Shown here in pieces: positions 41,419 to 54,286 of a stretch of 64,000 bases of DNA. Both the position numbers and the translations under genes were made by a program. This DNA comes from JACCZH01 sp963729445. Lineage in GTDB: Bacteria > Chloroflexota > Chloroflexia > Thermomicrobiales > CFX8. Numbering within the stretch: the stretch's first letter is position 1; every line of letters starts with the position of its first letter. The notes below the pieces were generated by a model. The model searched no databases and had not been told where the DNA came from. It saw nothing but the letters and a program-made list of their open reading frames with translations. The stretch covers positions 992,001 through 1,056,000 of the forward strand of contig CAVSNU010000005.1 of NCBI GenBank assembly GCA_963729445.1, in the 5' to 3' direction.

Positions 41419-42723
41419 CTAGCCTGTTATCCCATCGGGTCCCACGATGGCCACAACCACTCGGTCGGGATGGATGTGCTCGCGGGCGGCGGATTGTACG
41501 GCTTCGGGGGTTAACCCGGTGATGATTGACCGGTAACGGCGCAGGTAGTCGTTGCCGAGTCCGTAATACAGAATATCCGCCGTGATTGCTGCCATGCTGG
41601 CACTAGTCTCCAGACTGATGGGTAGCGAACCAAGAATGCTGCCGACGGAATCACGGAACTCGCCCTCGGTTGGACCCTCCTGGATAAAGCCCCGTACTTC
41701 GTTGCGGATGCTCTCGATTGCGGGTTCAACATTTTGCGGTGCGACGCCGGCTTTGGTCGTCCACAAGCCGACACTCAGGCCGGCTTCCAGGTTGGAGTAG
41801 GCGTAATAGGCCATGCCCAGGCGCTCGCGCACCGTTTTACCGAGTCGTCCCATAAGACCGAAGCGGCCGATTACCATGTTCGCCAGGCTGAGGGAATAGT
41901 AGTCGGGGTGCAAGCGGTTGATCGAGGGATGCCCCATCGAGATATCGGACTGTGACTTCCCCGGCAGGGTTTTCGTGCGTCGTTCGAGCGCTGGCGGAAA
42001 AATGCCGGGTGGTATGACTGCCCGCGGCGTCTTCCCGCCCCACGAGCCCAGATGTCGATCAACGAGCGCCACCGATTCTTCGTGGCTCATGCCTCCAGCG
42101 ACGCTCACGATGACATCTGACGCCTGATAGCAACGGGCGTGAAAGGCGACGATCGCGTCGCGGTCGATCGCGGCGAGGGACTCCTCGGTTCCGTCTGAGG
42201 GCTGGTGGTATGGATGCCCCTCCGGGTAGATCGTTTCGCGCATGATCCGGTCCGCCTCGGCACGGGTGTTGTTGCGGGCCTGGCGGAGGGCGCTGAGCAT
42301 ATGACCGCGCACGAGCTCGATCTCGCGCTCCGGAAAATCCGGGCGCAAGATCATGCTGGCGAGAATCTCGATGACGCGATTACTGTCCTCGGCCAGTGAT
42401 ATCGCGGATATGTCGGTTGCTTCGCCGCCGACTCCCACTGAGATCGACGCGCCGAGACCGTCAAGTTCTTCCGCGATCTCGTCGAACGTCCGCCCGTCGC
42501 TACCACGGGTGATCATTGACCCGGTGAAACGGGCAATCCCCGGCAGCTCGCCGTCGAGTGCGCTGCCATTGGGGATCCTCACCCTCACAACGGCAACGTC
42601 GCTTGGCCGGGCTGGATCGATGACGAGCGTGCCCACCCTGATGCCATTGGCGAGCTGTGAGTCGACGACCACGGGCATCGACTCGTCAATCTCCTGAGCC
42701 TGGATCGGAAGATCGTTACTCAC
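41419..42723 (-). CDS. M16-family peptidase-like protein lacking the zinc motif
   Basis: The 434-residue protein has the M16 two-lobe fold (GIARFTGSMITRGS where active members have HxxEH; LRPDFPEREIELVRGHM; GRFGLMGRLGKTVRERLGMAYYAYSN). The zinc-binding HxxEH is absent, so it is the non-catalytic partner of the upstream M16 protein, as in two-subunit M16B peptidases. It starts at GTG within the end of that gene (8-base overlap, GGAGTGAAGG as ribosome site), so the two should be made in equal amounts. Confidence 0.9.
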   Translation of the reverse strand: MSNDLPIQAQEIDESMPVVVDSQLANGIRVGTLVIDPARPSDVAVVRVRIPNGSALDGELPGIARFTGSMITRGSDGRTFDEIAEELDGLGASISVGVGGEATDISAISLAEDSNRVIEILASMILRPDFPEREIELVRGHMLSALRQARNNTRAEADRIMRETIYPEGHPYHQPSDGTEESLAAIDRDAIVAFHARCYQASDVIVSVAGGMSHEESVALVDRHLGSWGGKTPRAVIPPGIFPPALERRTKTLPGKSQSDISMGHPSINRLHPDYYSLSLANMVIGRFGLMGRLGKTVRERLGMAYYAYSNLEAGLSVGLWTTKAGVAPQNVEPAIESIRNEVRGFIQEGPTEGEFRDSVGSILGSLPISLETSASMAAITADILYYGLGNDYLRRYRSIITGLTPEAVQSAAREHIHPDRVVVAIVGPDGITG

Positions 42724-44038
42724 TGGCCTTCACTCCGTTACTCGTTGTGTTCGTTGGGATCAACCAGCCGACGGTGCGACGGTTCGGAGTCAGGTAGCGT
42801 GCCGCGGCACGTTGCACATCCTCAGCTGTGACCTCCGCAAGCTTGCGCAGGAACTCGTCCGGATCGAGCTCTGGCGCGGCGATCGCCATCGAACCGAGCC
42901 AGTATGCCTGGCTCGTGACCGTTTCCAGTGCATATGCAATCTGAGCCTTCATCTGGCGCTTCACACGGTTGAACTCATCTTCCGGAACCGCAGTATTCGC
43001 CAGGCGGTCGAACTCATGGGTGACGAGGGATTCAACGTGTTCGGGTTCAGTATCCGGCTGGAGGTTGACCCCCACAGTGAAGAGGTACGGATCGATGGTC
43101 AGGCTGAACGAGCTGTTGGCCGACGATGCGAGTCCACTGGAAACAAGCGCGCGATACAGACGGGATGAGCGCCCGAGTGTGCCGCCCGCCCCGGACAGGC
43201 CGATCGACTTGGCACCCGATAGAATCGCGTCCGCTACCATAAGTGCCGGTGCGTCCGCGTGCGCCGCGTTGGGCGCGAGGAATGCCATCTGCATAATGCG
43301 GTTCGGTGCTGGCCGGTGGACTGTAACTCGGCGTTCCCCCTGAGGTTCCGGTTCACGAGTGCGAACCGGAGGCGGTTGCGGGCCGCGTTTGATGGCGCCG
43401 AACCACTCGTCGATCCGTGCAACGGCTTCGTCCTCATCGAGATCGCCGACGAGCACGGCGACAGCATTGTTTGGCTGGTAGTACGTCTTGTAGTGGCGGT
43501 ACAGCTCTTCGCGAGTAATGCCTTCGAGATCCGAGAGATGACCGATCACACCCTGACCGTAGGTGTGCGCCCTGAACGCTGCTGCGGTGACCTCTTCGTT
43601 GAGGAAGAAGCCCGGCTGATTTTCGTTGCCCTGGCGCTCCGAGATGATCACTGTGCGCTCGCTGTCCACCTCGTCTGGGTCGAAACGCGCGTTGACCATG
43701 CGGTCAGACTCAATTCTGAGCGAGAGGTCGATCGTATCGATCGGTAACGTTTCAAAATACGTCGTGAAGTCGATCCAGGTGAAGCCGTTCAGCGAGCCAC
43801 CGGCGGCGCTGATCTGCCGGAAGATTTCCCCAGCTGCGATCTCTTTGGTGCCTTTGAACAGCATGTGCTCAACCCAGTGTGAGATACCGGTGATGCCGGG
43901 AACCTCATTGCGGCCTCCGACCCGGTACCAGACCCAGAACGAACCAATCGGCACCCCCGGTTGGTAGCGGACGATTGCCGTCAGCCCGTTGTCGAGCTCA
44001 CGCCTGACGGCCTTGCGCATTGCGTTGGCGGTCGCCAT
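42716..44038 (-). CDS. M16-family zinc peptidase, catalytic subunit
   Basis: The 440-residue protein has the inverted zinc motif His54-x-x-Glu57-His58 (GISHWVEHMLFKGT) and the downstream glutamate region ERTVIISERQGNENQP, then the second M16 lobe with GLSGAGGTLGRSSRLYRALV. It should degrade or process peptides as a clamshell with the adjacent inactive partner. No signal peptide is seen, so it is cytoplasmic. GAAGGGAAA precedes its ATG. Confidence 0.92.
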   Translation of the reverse strand: MATANAMRKAVRRELDNGLTAIVRYQPGVPIGSFWVWYRVGGRNEVPGITGISHWVEHMLFKGTKEIAAGEIFRQISAAGGSLNGFTWIDFTTYFETLPIDTIDLSLRIESDRMVNARFDPDEVDSERTVIISERQGNENQPGFFLNEEVTAAAFRAHTYGQGVIGHLSDLEGITREELYRHYKTYYQPNNAVAVLVGDLDEDEAVARIDEWFGAIKRGPQPPPVRTREPEPQGERRVTVHRPAPNRIMQMAFLAPNAAHADAPALMVADAILSGAKSIGLSGAGGTLGRSSRLYRALVSSGLASSANSSFSLTIDPYLFTVGVNLQPDTEPEHVESLVTHEFDRLANTAVPEDEFNRVKRQMKAQIAYALETVTSQAYWLGSMAIAAPELDPDEFLRKLAEVTAEDVQRAAARYLTPNRRTVGWLIPTNTTSNGVKASE

Positions 44039-44407
44039 ATCAAGGTTTCCCTTCGTGTGGTCACGTCCAGAATCGGTCCATTGCGGAGGGCGTCATCGAG
44101 CTCGCGTTGATCTTCAAATTGTATTGCGATCCGCAGACCCGTAGCCCACGAGCATGCGGTAACGCAAGTCTTCATCGAGAATACCACCGGTCGGTTGGTC
44201 GCGGTTCAGCGGGCGAGCGCAACATCGTTGCCGAGAGGAAGCTGTGCCGGGCGGTGTCGAGCCGGTCCCAGGTCGAATCAAATGGAAGGCGGGCTCGTCT
44301 TACGGACTCTGTTTGGTGTCAATGTTGGCCACGAGAACGATCCGAACGCTCCCCAGTTATTCCTCGTGTAGGCCGTATTTCCGGCAGCTGTCCAGCTCCT
44401 GACCGTC
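44039..44407. other. intergenic region, no gene seen
   Basis: This 370-base gap between the ABC exporter end and the M16 start should hold the M16 promoter. I see no credible coding frame, RNA gene or strong terminator. Its base composition is similar to the flanking genes, so a decayed gene is possible. Confidence 0.4.
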
Positions 44408-46312
44408 TCAAGGCCGTGAGGATGACGACGCCACGCCGTTGGCGACGATCTCCTGCTCCGTCGTCGCCTCAACAGATCGTTCCGCGAACTGTTCGGAGTA
44501 GAGAGACGCATAGAGACCGCTCCTCGCGATGAGTTCGGAATGGGTACCGCTCTCAACGACCCTGCCGCGGTCGATCACCAGAATCTGGTCGGCCGCCAGA
44601 ATCGTGCTCAAGCGGTGGGCGATGGCGATGGTGGTGCGTCCCTGCATCAGTGTTTCGAGTGACTTCTGGATCAGTCGCTCGGAGTGCGTGTCGAGGGCAG
44701 AGGTTGCCTCGTCAAGAATCAAGATGCGCGGGTCTTTCAGAATCACCCGCGCCAGTGCCAAGCGCTGTTTCTCCCCGCCGGACATCTTGTAGCCGCGTTC
44801 GCCGACGATTGTGTCGTAGCCCTCTGGGAGCTCCGCGATGCGGTCGTGAATAGCGGCGGCGCGGGCGGCTGCCTCAAGCTTGGCGTCGGTCGCGTTCGGT
44901 AGTCCGTAGGCGAGGTTGTCGCGGATGCTGGAGTGGAACAGATAGGTCTCCTGGGTCACGAAGCCGATAATCTCGCCCAGGCTCTCCAGCTTGATGTCGC
45001 GCACGTCGTGGCCGTCGATCCGGATGGCACCATCGGTAACGTCGTAGAGCCGCGGCAGGAGGTAGGTGAGCGTGGTCTTGCCGGCTCCGCTAGGACCGAC
45101 CAGCGCGACGAGCTGGCCGGCTTTGATGTCGATGTTCACGTCGTCGAGCGCCAGGCGGTTCGGGTTGCCAGTCGTCTCCGCGTCTTCGCTGTCGAGGGGC
45201 ACATCGTATTGAAAGCTGACATGGTCGTAGACAACGTCTCCACGCACGGTGGACGGCTTGAGCTCGATGGCGCCGGGGCGGTCGGTGATCTCGTGCTCCA
45301 TGTCGAGGTATTCGAAGATGCGGTCAAAGAGAGCGAGCGCGCCCTGGACATCGACATGCACGTTGAGCAGCTGGCCGAGCGGCATGAAGAGCCGGCTCTG
45401 AAGCGTGGTGAATGCCACGATTCCACCAATCGTCAGATCAGTGTTGCCGCCGATAATGGCCCGGCCGGCGACCAGGTAGACGATGGCCGGTGTAATAGAA
45501 AAGAAGACCGAGATGATCATGAAGAACCAGCGACCGATCATCTGCTGGCGGATCTCGAGCGACGCCAGCGAGTCATTCTCGTTTGAAAAGCGAGAGATAG
45601 CCTCAGTCTGCCGGCCAAACGTCTTGGTCAGCAGAACGCCGGAGACGGAGAGCGTTTCCTGGGTCGTCGCGGTCAGGTTGGCCATGCTCTGCTGGGTCAG
45701 CTTGCTGATCTCGCGTCGGATAGCGCCGACTCTTCGAGTTATAAGGAGGAAGACCGGCGCGATGGCCAGTGAGATGATCGTGAGCCGTACGTCGATGACG
45801 GCCATCAGGACGATCGTGCTCGCGGCCGTCGCGATATTGCTGACGATGCCCGAGGCAGTGTTCGTGACGACTTGCTGAACACCGCCAACGTCGTTCGACA
45901 AGCGACTCTGAATCTCTCCGGTGCGGGTTGCAGTGAAGAAACGGAGCGGCATGTGCTGGAGGTGCGCGTAGAGAGCGTTGCGCAGATCCCGCATGACGTG
46001 CTGGCCGACCAGATTGTTGAGGTAGCTCTGGCCAACGCCGATCAGCCCGCTGACGATGGGAACGACGATCATCAACCCGACGAACAGGTTGAGTAGCGCA
46101 AGGTCACCGCTCGGGATCGCGTCATCAATGATGAGCTTCAGGAGGTAGGGGTTGATGAGACCGAGACCAGCGATAATGAGAATGGCCACGAAGGCTACAC
46201 TGATCTGTGCCCAGTACGGTTTGAAGAAGACCGCCACGCGCCGGAGTGTGCCCGGACGGGAAGCGAGCTCTTCCTTTGTGTATTGGGGGCTAAGCCGACC
46301 ACCATGATGCAT
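44408..46312 (-). CDS. ABC exporter, fused membrane and ATPase domains (MsbA/LmrA-like)
   Basis: The 634-residue half-transporter has six membrane segments (about residues 35-330) and a C-terminal nucleotide-binding domain with Walker A GPSGAGKTT, Q-loop VTQETYLF, signature MSGGEKQR, Walker B ILILDEATSALD and H-loop IAHRL. It should act as a homodimer exporting lipids, peptides or drugs. An insert of about 15 acidic residues after the first ATPase strand (DVPLDSEDAETTGNPN) is unusual. It is a single gene whose start faces the rRNA operon. Confidence 0.93.
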   Translation of the reverse strand: MHHGGRLSPQYTKEELASRPGTLRRVAVFFKPYWAQISVAFVAILIIAGLGLINPYLLKLIIDDAIPSGDLALLNLFVGLMIVVPIVSGLIGVGQSYLNNLVGQHVMRDLRNALYAHLQHMPLRFFTATRTGEIQSRLSNDVGGVQQVVTNTASGIVSNIATAASTIVLMAVIDVRLTIISLAIAPVFLLITRRVGAIRREISKLTQQSMANLTATTQETLSVSGVLLTKTFGRQTEAISRFSNENDSLASLEIRQQMIGRWFFMIISVFFSITPAIVYLVAGRAIIGGNTDLTIGGIVAFTTLQSRLFMPLGQLLNVHVDVQGALALFDRIFEYLDMEHEITDRPGAIELKPSTVRGDVVYDHVSFQYDVPLDSEDAETTGNPNRLALDDVNIDIKAGQLVALVGPSGAGKTTLTYLLPRLYDVTDGAIRIDGHDVRDIKLESLGEIIGFVTQETYLFHSSIRDNLAYGLPNATDAKLEAAARAAAIHDRIAELPEGYDTIVGERGYKMSGGEKQRLALARVILKDPRILILDEATSALDTHSERLIQKSLETLMQGRTTIAIAHRLSTILAADQILVIDRGRVVESGTHSELIARSGLYASLYSEQFAERSVEATTEQEIVANGVASSSSRP

Positions 46313-46475
46313 ATTGGAGTTCCCTTGTCCTGTATATCGAGTGGGTCATACGGTGTAATGATCATTACAGCGTATAACGAAGCGCATGCGCGAGTATTCC
46401 CGGGCGGCGTTCGTACAGGTTTCCGCGAGTATCCGCGGAAGCCGACCGGCGACGGAAATCACCCGCTAATTTTGC

Positions 46476-46504
46476 TTGACACGGCGGTCCCGCGTCAGTA
46501 AGAT
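46476..46504 (+). promoter_or_regulatory. candidate rRNA promoter P1
   Basis: TTGACA (46476-46481), a 17-base spacer and TAAGAT (46499-46504). It is the first of four similarly built sites upstream of the 16S gene and the weakest in its -10 box. Confidence 0.6.
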
Positions 46505-46551
46505 ACACCTTCGTCAGCAGGGGCGGGCCTGATACGGGCCGGCTGAGGAAG

Positions 46552-46580
46552 TTGACACGGACCATATAAAGAGGTATACT
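46552..46580 (+). promoter_or_regulatory. rRNA promoter P2
   Basis: TTGACA (46552-46557), a 17-base spacer and TATACT (46575-46580) are close to consensus. The surrounding bases (GAGGAAGTTGACACG ... GTATACTAC ... GGTTCGGG) recur at P3, so the two arose by duplication. Confidence 0.88.
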
Positions 46581-46664
46581 ACTCAAGGTTCGGGAGAGCG
46601 GCCGCAAAGCGGCAAGCACCCGGTGTCACTGGACGCCCGGTCTGATACAGATCAGGCGAGGAAG

Positions 46665-46693
46665 TTGACACGAAGCACATAAGAGTGTATACT
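46665..46693 (+). promoter_or_regulatory. rRNA promoter P3
   Basis: TTGACA (46665-46670), a 17-base spacer and TATACT (46688-46693), with flanks nearly the same as P2, 113 bases further on. Confidence 0.88.
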
Positions 46694-46746
46694 ACACAGG
46701 TTCGGGGAAAGTGGTCGAGATTCGACAAACTCCCACTGACAAAGAC

Positions 46747-46775
46747 TTGACATCGGCCGGTCGGGCTAGTATGCT
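46747..46775 (+). promoter_or_regulatory. rRNA promoter P4
   Basis: TTGACA (46747-46752), a 17-base spacer and TATGCT (46770-46775). It differs from P2 and P3 in the spacer and flanks and is the promoter nearest to the 16S gene. Confidence 0.8.
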
Positions 46776-46890
46776 TGACAGGCTCTGGAGGATACGGGCT
46801 CCGGCCCCCTCCGATGGCAATTCAAGATAGAGAGGCGATCGCGCACTGACGAAATGATCTGATATCATCTCAGAAATTCGTTGCGCGATG

Positions 46891-46920
46891 CCCGCCGCAA
46901 TAGTCGGCGGGTTTTAGTTT
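46891..46920 (+). terminator. intrinsic-terminator-like hairpin in the rRNA leader
   Basis: CCCGCCG (46891-46897) pairs with CGGCGGG (46905-46911) and is followed by TTTTAGTTTC. It lies after all four promoters and before boxA, so it could attenuate rRNA transcription or be a pause site read through by the antitermination complex. Confidence 0.7.
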
Positions 46921-46938
46921 CTTCTTTATCGGCTGAAA

Positions 46939-46956
46939 AGCACCTTAACAACTGAG
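46939..46956 (+). promoter_or_regulatory. boxA antitermination site in the rRNA leader
   Basis: GCACCTTAACAA (46940-46951) resembles bacterial boxA (TGCTCTTTAACAA), the NusB-NusE binding site. The same 18-base string, with one change, recurs in the 16S-23S spacer at 48848. Confidence 0.8.
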
Positions 46957-47075
46957 ACGTGATTCGTACCTGGAGAGGGTCGACGCCACGGTCCGGAGCC
47001 GCGACACGCTGGTTCTTGGACGGTGGACGTTTCCAAAAAATACTCTGTGAGTAGGGCCGTTTTATGGACGGCACT

Positions 47076-48576
<1,501 letters not shown>

Positions 48577-49053
48577 CTAGGGAGCACGGTTTGATAACCG
48601 TCTTCCAGGTCTATGGTAGCGGCGCTGTGCCTGGCGACAGGCGCGAGACCGGGATGGGTGTTCGGAACACGCCACCTGAGGATGCAGGTCGAGGAGTCCT
48701 TTCACCGGGACCGACCCGCGGAGGGTGTGCGCCCCAGCAGCCATGACCGGGAGTCTCTACTCTCCCTCTACTAGCGTATGAATCACGTCTCAGTTGTGAA
48801 GACTTTCGAGTCTTTTCAGCTGTTTTCTGTGTCTCCGGATACAGAAGCACCTTAACAAGTGAGGCAACGAAGACATCTGACGAATCCAAGGGCTTTGTTC
48901 CTGGACTTCGGGCGATGGTCAACGTGCGCGGGCGCGAGCGCGTTCCAGGGTAACCTGGGGTGTGTGCGGTGCTGGCAGGCGTGGACGAGTCCGGAGACGG
49001 AAGGAAGCCACCACCAACTGAGTATGCACTACGGATACGTGGAAAACAGAACG
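48577..49053 (+). other. 16S-23S spacer without tRNA genes
   Basis: The 477-base spacer contains no Ile, Ala or other tRNA that I could fold. It holds a hairpin-rich 5' half and a second boxA (AGCACCTTAACAAGTGAG at 48848-48865), as in many rRNA operons where antitermination is renewed before 23S. The bases just before 23S pair with those after it to form the processing stem. Confidence 0.8.
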
Positions 49054-52052
<2,999 letters not shown>

Positions 52053-52195
52053 TTTCTCCACTCCGCTGGTGCAGCGGGTGGTGGCTTCTCCCCGTCTCCG
52101 GACTTCGACGCGTCCGGGCCTGGGAGCGAGCCCCTTGGAATCGTCAGCAGATCTTGGACGTTCAGGGCGCCTGGTTGGCGTGGTGAATGAGCGGG

Positions 52196-52322
52196 GTGTG
52201 CGCGTGGCCGAGAGCGCCATGGACCCACCCAGTCTCCATCCCGAACCTGGTCGTGCCCCATGGCAGCGCCGGAGAGTACTGCGCGGGTAACTGCGTGGGA
52301 GGTGAGGCCGCTGCGCGCACAC
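52196..52322 (+). rRNA. 5S ribosomal RNA
   Basis: The 5S core is clear (CCATCCCGAACCTGG, GGGTAACTGCGTGGGAGG), and helix I is formed by TGTGCGCG and CGCGCACA. The complementary stretch continues outward as GGGG/CCCC (52193-52325), so the mature ends are uncertain by a few bases. It follows 23S after about 140 bases. Confidence 0.9.
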
Positions 52323-52393
52323 CCCGCCCATCCGCACCGCGCCTGCCAGGTGCCCTGAACGTCCCGGTCGTCTTCGTTGCGCCTCACACCCAC

Positions 52394-52467
52394 CGCGGGG
52401 TGGAGCAGTGGCAGCTCGTTGGGCTCATAACCCAAAGGTCGGAGGTTCGAATCCTCCCCCCGCTACC
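52394..52467 (+). tRNA. initiator tRNA-fMet (CAT)
   Basis: A full cloverleaf can be drawn: acceptor CGCGGGG/CCCCGCT, D-arm GAGC...CTC, anticodon stem TTGGG/CCCAA with loop CTCATAA, and T-arm GGAGG-TTCGAAT-CCTCC. The three G-C pairs in the anticodon stem and the unpaired first acceptor position (C opposite T) are initiator hallmarks. CCA is not cleanly encoded. It follows 5S by about 70 bases and is probably part of the rRNA operon. Confidence 0.93.
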
Positions 52468-52473
52468 CAGGTT

Positions 52474-52511
52474 AAAACACCGCCGACGGCATCAACCGTC
52501 GGCGGTGTTTT
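52474..52511. terminator. rRNA operon terminator
   Basis: A perfect 16-bp stem (AAAACACCGCCGACGG with its complement) and a 6-base loop are followed on the plus strand by TTTT. The A-rich 5' side makes it bidirectional. It closes the rRNA-tRNA operon. Confidence 0.93.
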
Positions 52512-52682
52512 GGTGTGCGTTCACTGGTGCCACGCGCAGTGCGCGGTGGCTTCCCCGTCTCCGGAACGACAACGCCCCCAGGCCGACCCCGGTCGGGGGA
52601 CGTTGTGTGTGCGTGCTAGGTGCCGCGACGCGGCCGCCATGCCAGCTGCACCGGAGGTCGGGCGAGCTCGTAGAGGTAGAGA

Positions 52683-53996
52683 TCACAGATTCAGGAGAAG
52701 CGCGTCGCCCTCGCGCTCCAGGCTGGTTCCGAGTGCTGCAGATAGTCTTGTCAGCCGCGTCAGAATCTCGTCTGCCTCGGTGCCCTGAGCGAGGCGTGGA
52801 CGTCCACGTTGGTGGTGCGGATCCCCAAGTCCAAGTGTCACCGGCAAGATTTCGATCTGAGTAAGGCAACCGCCCGAGTAGTGACAGATCGGTACGACCG
52901 TTTGCCAGTAGCGCCGGTCTGCCGGAAAACCTCGCTTGTCGTTCTGACTCCGTACACGGAAGAGCTCACCAGGTGTGATTGATGGGTCAATCCGGGCAGT
53001 TTCGTAGTAGTCAGACGGCAACTGGTGGGTGAGCTCGTTCTGGCCGACGAAGTTCCCCAGGCTGTAGAAAATAGGCTTGCCGCGATACATCTCAATGCCG
53101 CGTAGCATGTGCGGTCCATGGCCCACCACCATGTCAGCGCCCTCTTCGATCATGCGGTGTGCGAAGGCGGTGATGAAGTCGGCCGGATCTTCTTTGCCCT
53201 GCCCCTGCTCGTGAGCATGCAGACTGACGATGGTCAGATCAGCTCGCATCCGTGCTTCGCGCACCCAGGTGACGATCGCTTCTACATCTTTGTTGGAAGG
53301 CGACGTCTCGATGGTTGGCGTGTCTCCCGCGAGGAAGTTGGCTTCGAGAAATGGGAACACAGCGGGGTCTTCCGGGGGAAACCGGAAACCCATGTTGATC
53401 CCTTCCTGGCGCCGTGCCTCCATTCCTAATCCCTCGGCGACCGTCTTGAGCCAGCCAATCTGCTCTTCAGGGACCCTGTAGGTCGTGTTGAAACGCAGCG
53501 GGTTCAGGCCGGGCCGACCTGGTAGATCGGCGCTCTGCGCGCTTGCCTGTTGACCCTTGGCGAACGTCGAGGCGCAAGCGATGAGCGCGACCGAGCCCGC
53601 GCTGGTGTCGAGATACGCGGGCATCCGAGCCTCGGCAAGGTTGCGTCCGATACCGGCAAACGCGACACCGCGTGACCGAAGTGTTTCAATCGTCGTGAGC
53701 AGACCTTCTATCGAGTAGTTCAGGCTGTGGTTATTTGCCGTTGCCATGAGGTTGATCCCCGCGTGCATCAACTCGTCGACGACCCAGCTATGCGCGCCTA
53801 GATGCGCTCCGCCGCTCTCTTCAACCGGATAGCCTTTGAAATCATTCGGCACGACTTCGAGATTCCCGAACGCGACGTCCGCCGCGCGCAGTCTGTCCAT
53901 TAGCCTCGTGGTAGGTGCATCTTCATAGATGGCGATCCGTCGCGTAATGAGGCTGTCGCCCGTCAATGCAACCTGCATCGCTGTCTTGTCGTTCAT
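52683..53996 (-). CDS. CapA-family protein (metallophosphatase-like)
   Basis: The 437-residue protein has the CapA/PgsA pattern: TGDSLITRRI at residues 11-20, ADVAFGNLEV, NLMATANNHSLNYS, IVSLHAHEQGQGKEDP, GADMVVGHGPHMLRGIEMYRGKPI and YSLGNFVGQ. These residues build a calcineurin-like metal site. CapA proteins are linked to poly-gamma-glutamate capsules, but no capBC genes are here and no signal peptide is seen, so this is probably a soluble relative with another substrate. AAGGACAAGG precedes ATG 53996; earlier starts run into the divergent promoter. Confidence 0.85.
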   Translation of the reverse strand: MNDKTAMQVALTGDSLITRRIAIYEDAPTTRLMDRLRAADVAFGNLEVVPNDFKGYPVEESGGAHLGAHSWVVDELMHAGINLMATANNHSLNYSIEGLLTTIETLRSRGVAFAGIGRNLAEARMPAYLDTSAGSVALIACASTFAKGQQASAQSADLPGRPGLNPLRFNTTYRVPEEQIGWLKTVAEGLGMEARRQEGINMGFRFPPEDPAVFPFLEANFLAGDTPTIETSPSNKDVEAIVTWVREARMRADLTIVSLHAHEQGQGKEDPADFITAFAHRMIEEGADMVVGHGPHMLRGIEMYRGKPIFYSLGNFVGQNELTHQLPSDYYETARIDPSITPGELFRVRSQNDKRGFPADRRYWQTVVPICHYSGGCLTQIEILPVTLGLGDPHHQRGRPRLAQGTEADEILTRLTRLSAALGTSLEREGDALLLNL

Positions 53997-54286
53997 CCTT
54001 GTCCTTTTCTCCTGCGATCGTCTCTCGCTCAGGACAGTATCGCCGGTTCTACGATTCGTGCCAATCACGTTGGCGTCACATCTTCTCATGGTTCTACCTT
54101 CAGCCCGTCTCGCCATCTCAGGTGCTGTACCATCACAATATGAGTGGCTCCCCACTCCACAACAGCGTCAGGATCCAGACGCTGTCCACAATGCGTCGTC
54201 CGTCGATACAACCAACGTTGCGTTCGCTTTGGCTGCCCGTCGCGGTTTTGGGTTCACCGTCGGTGATGGAAAGTTGGGACGTTGAA

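Noticed and set aside
48577..49053. tRNA-Ile or tRNA-Ala in the 16S-23S spacer
   Set aside because: No TTC-containing T-arm with matching acceptor and anticodon stems could be drawn.
52187..52864. Plus-strand frame running from 5S through the tRNA to the CapA gene
   Set aside because: It crosses three RNA or terminator features and lies opposite the CapA coding sequence.
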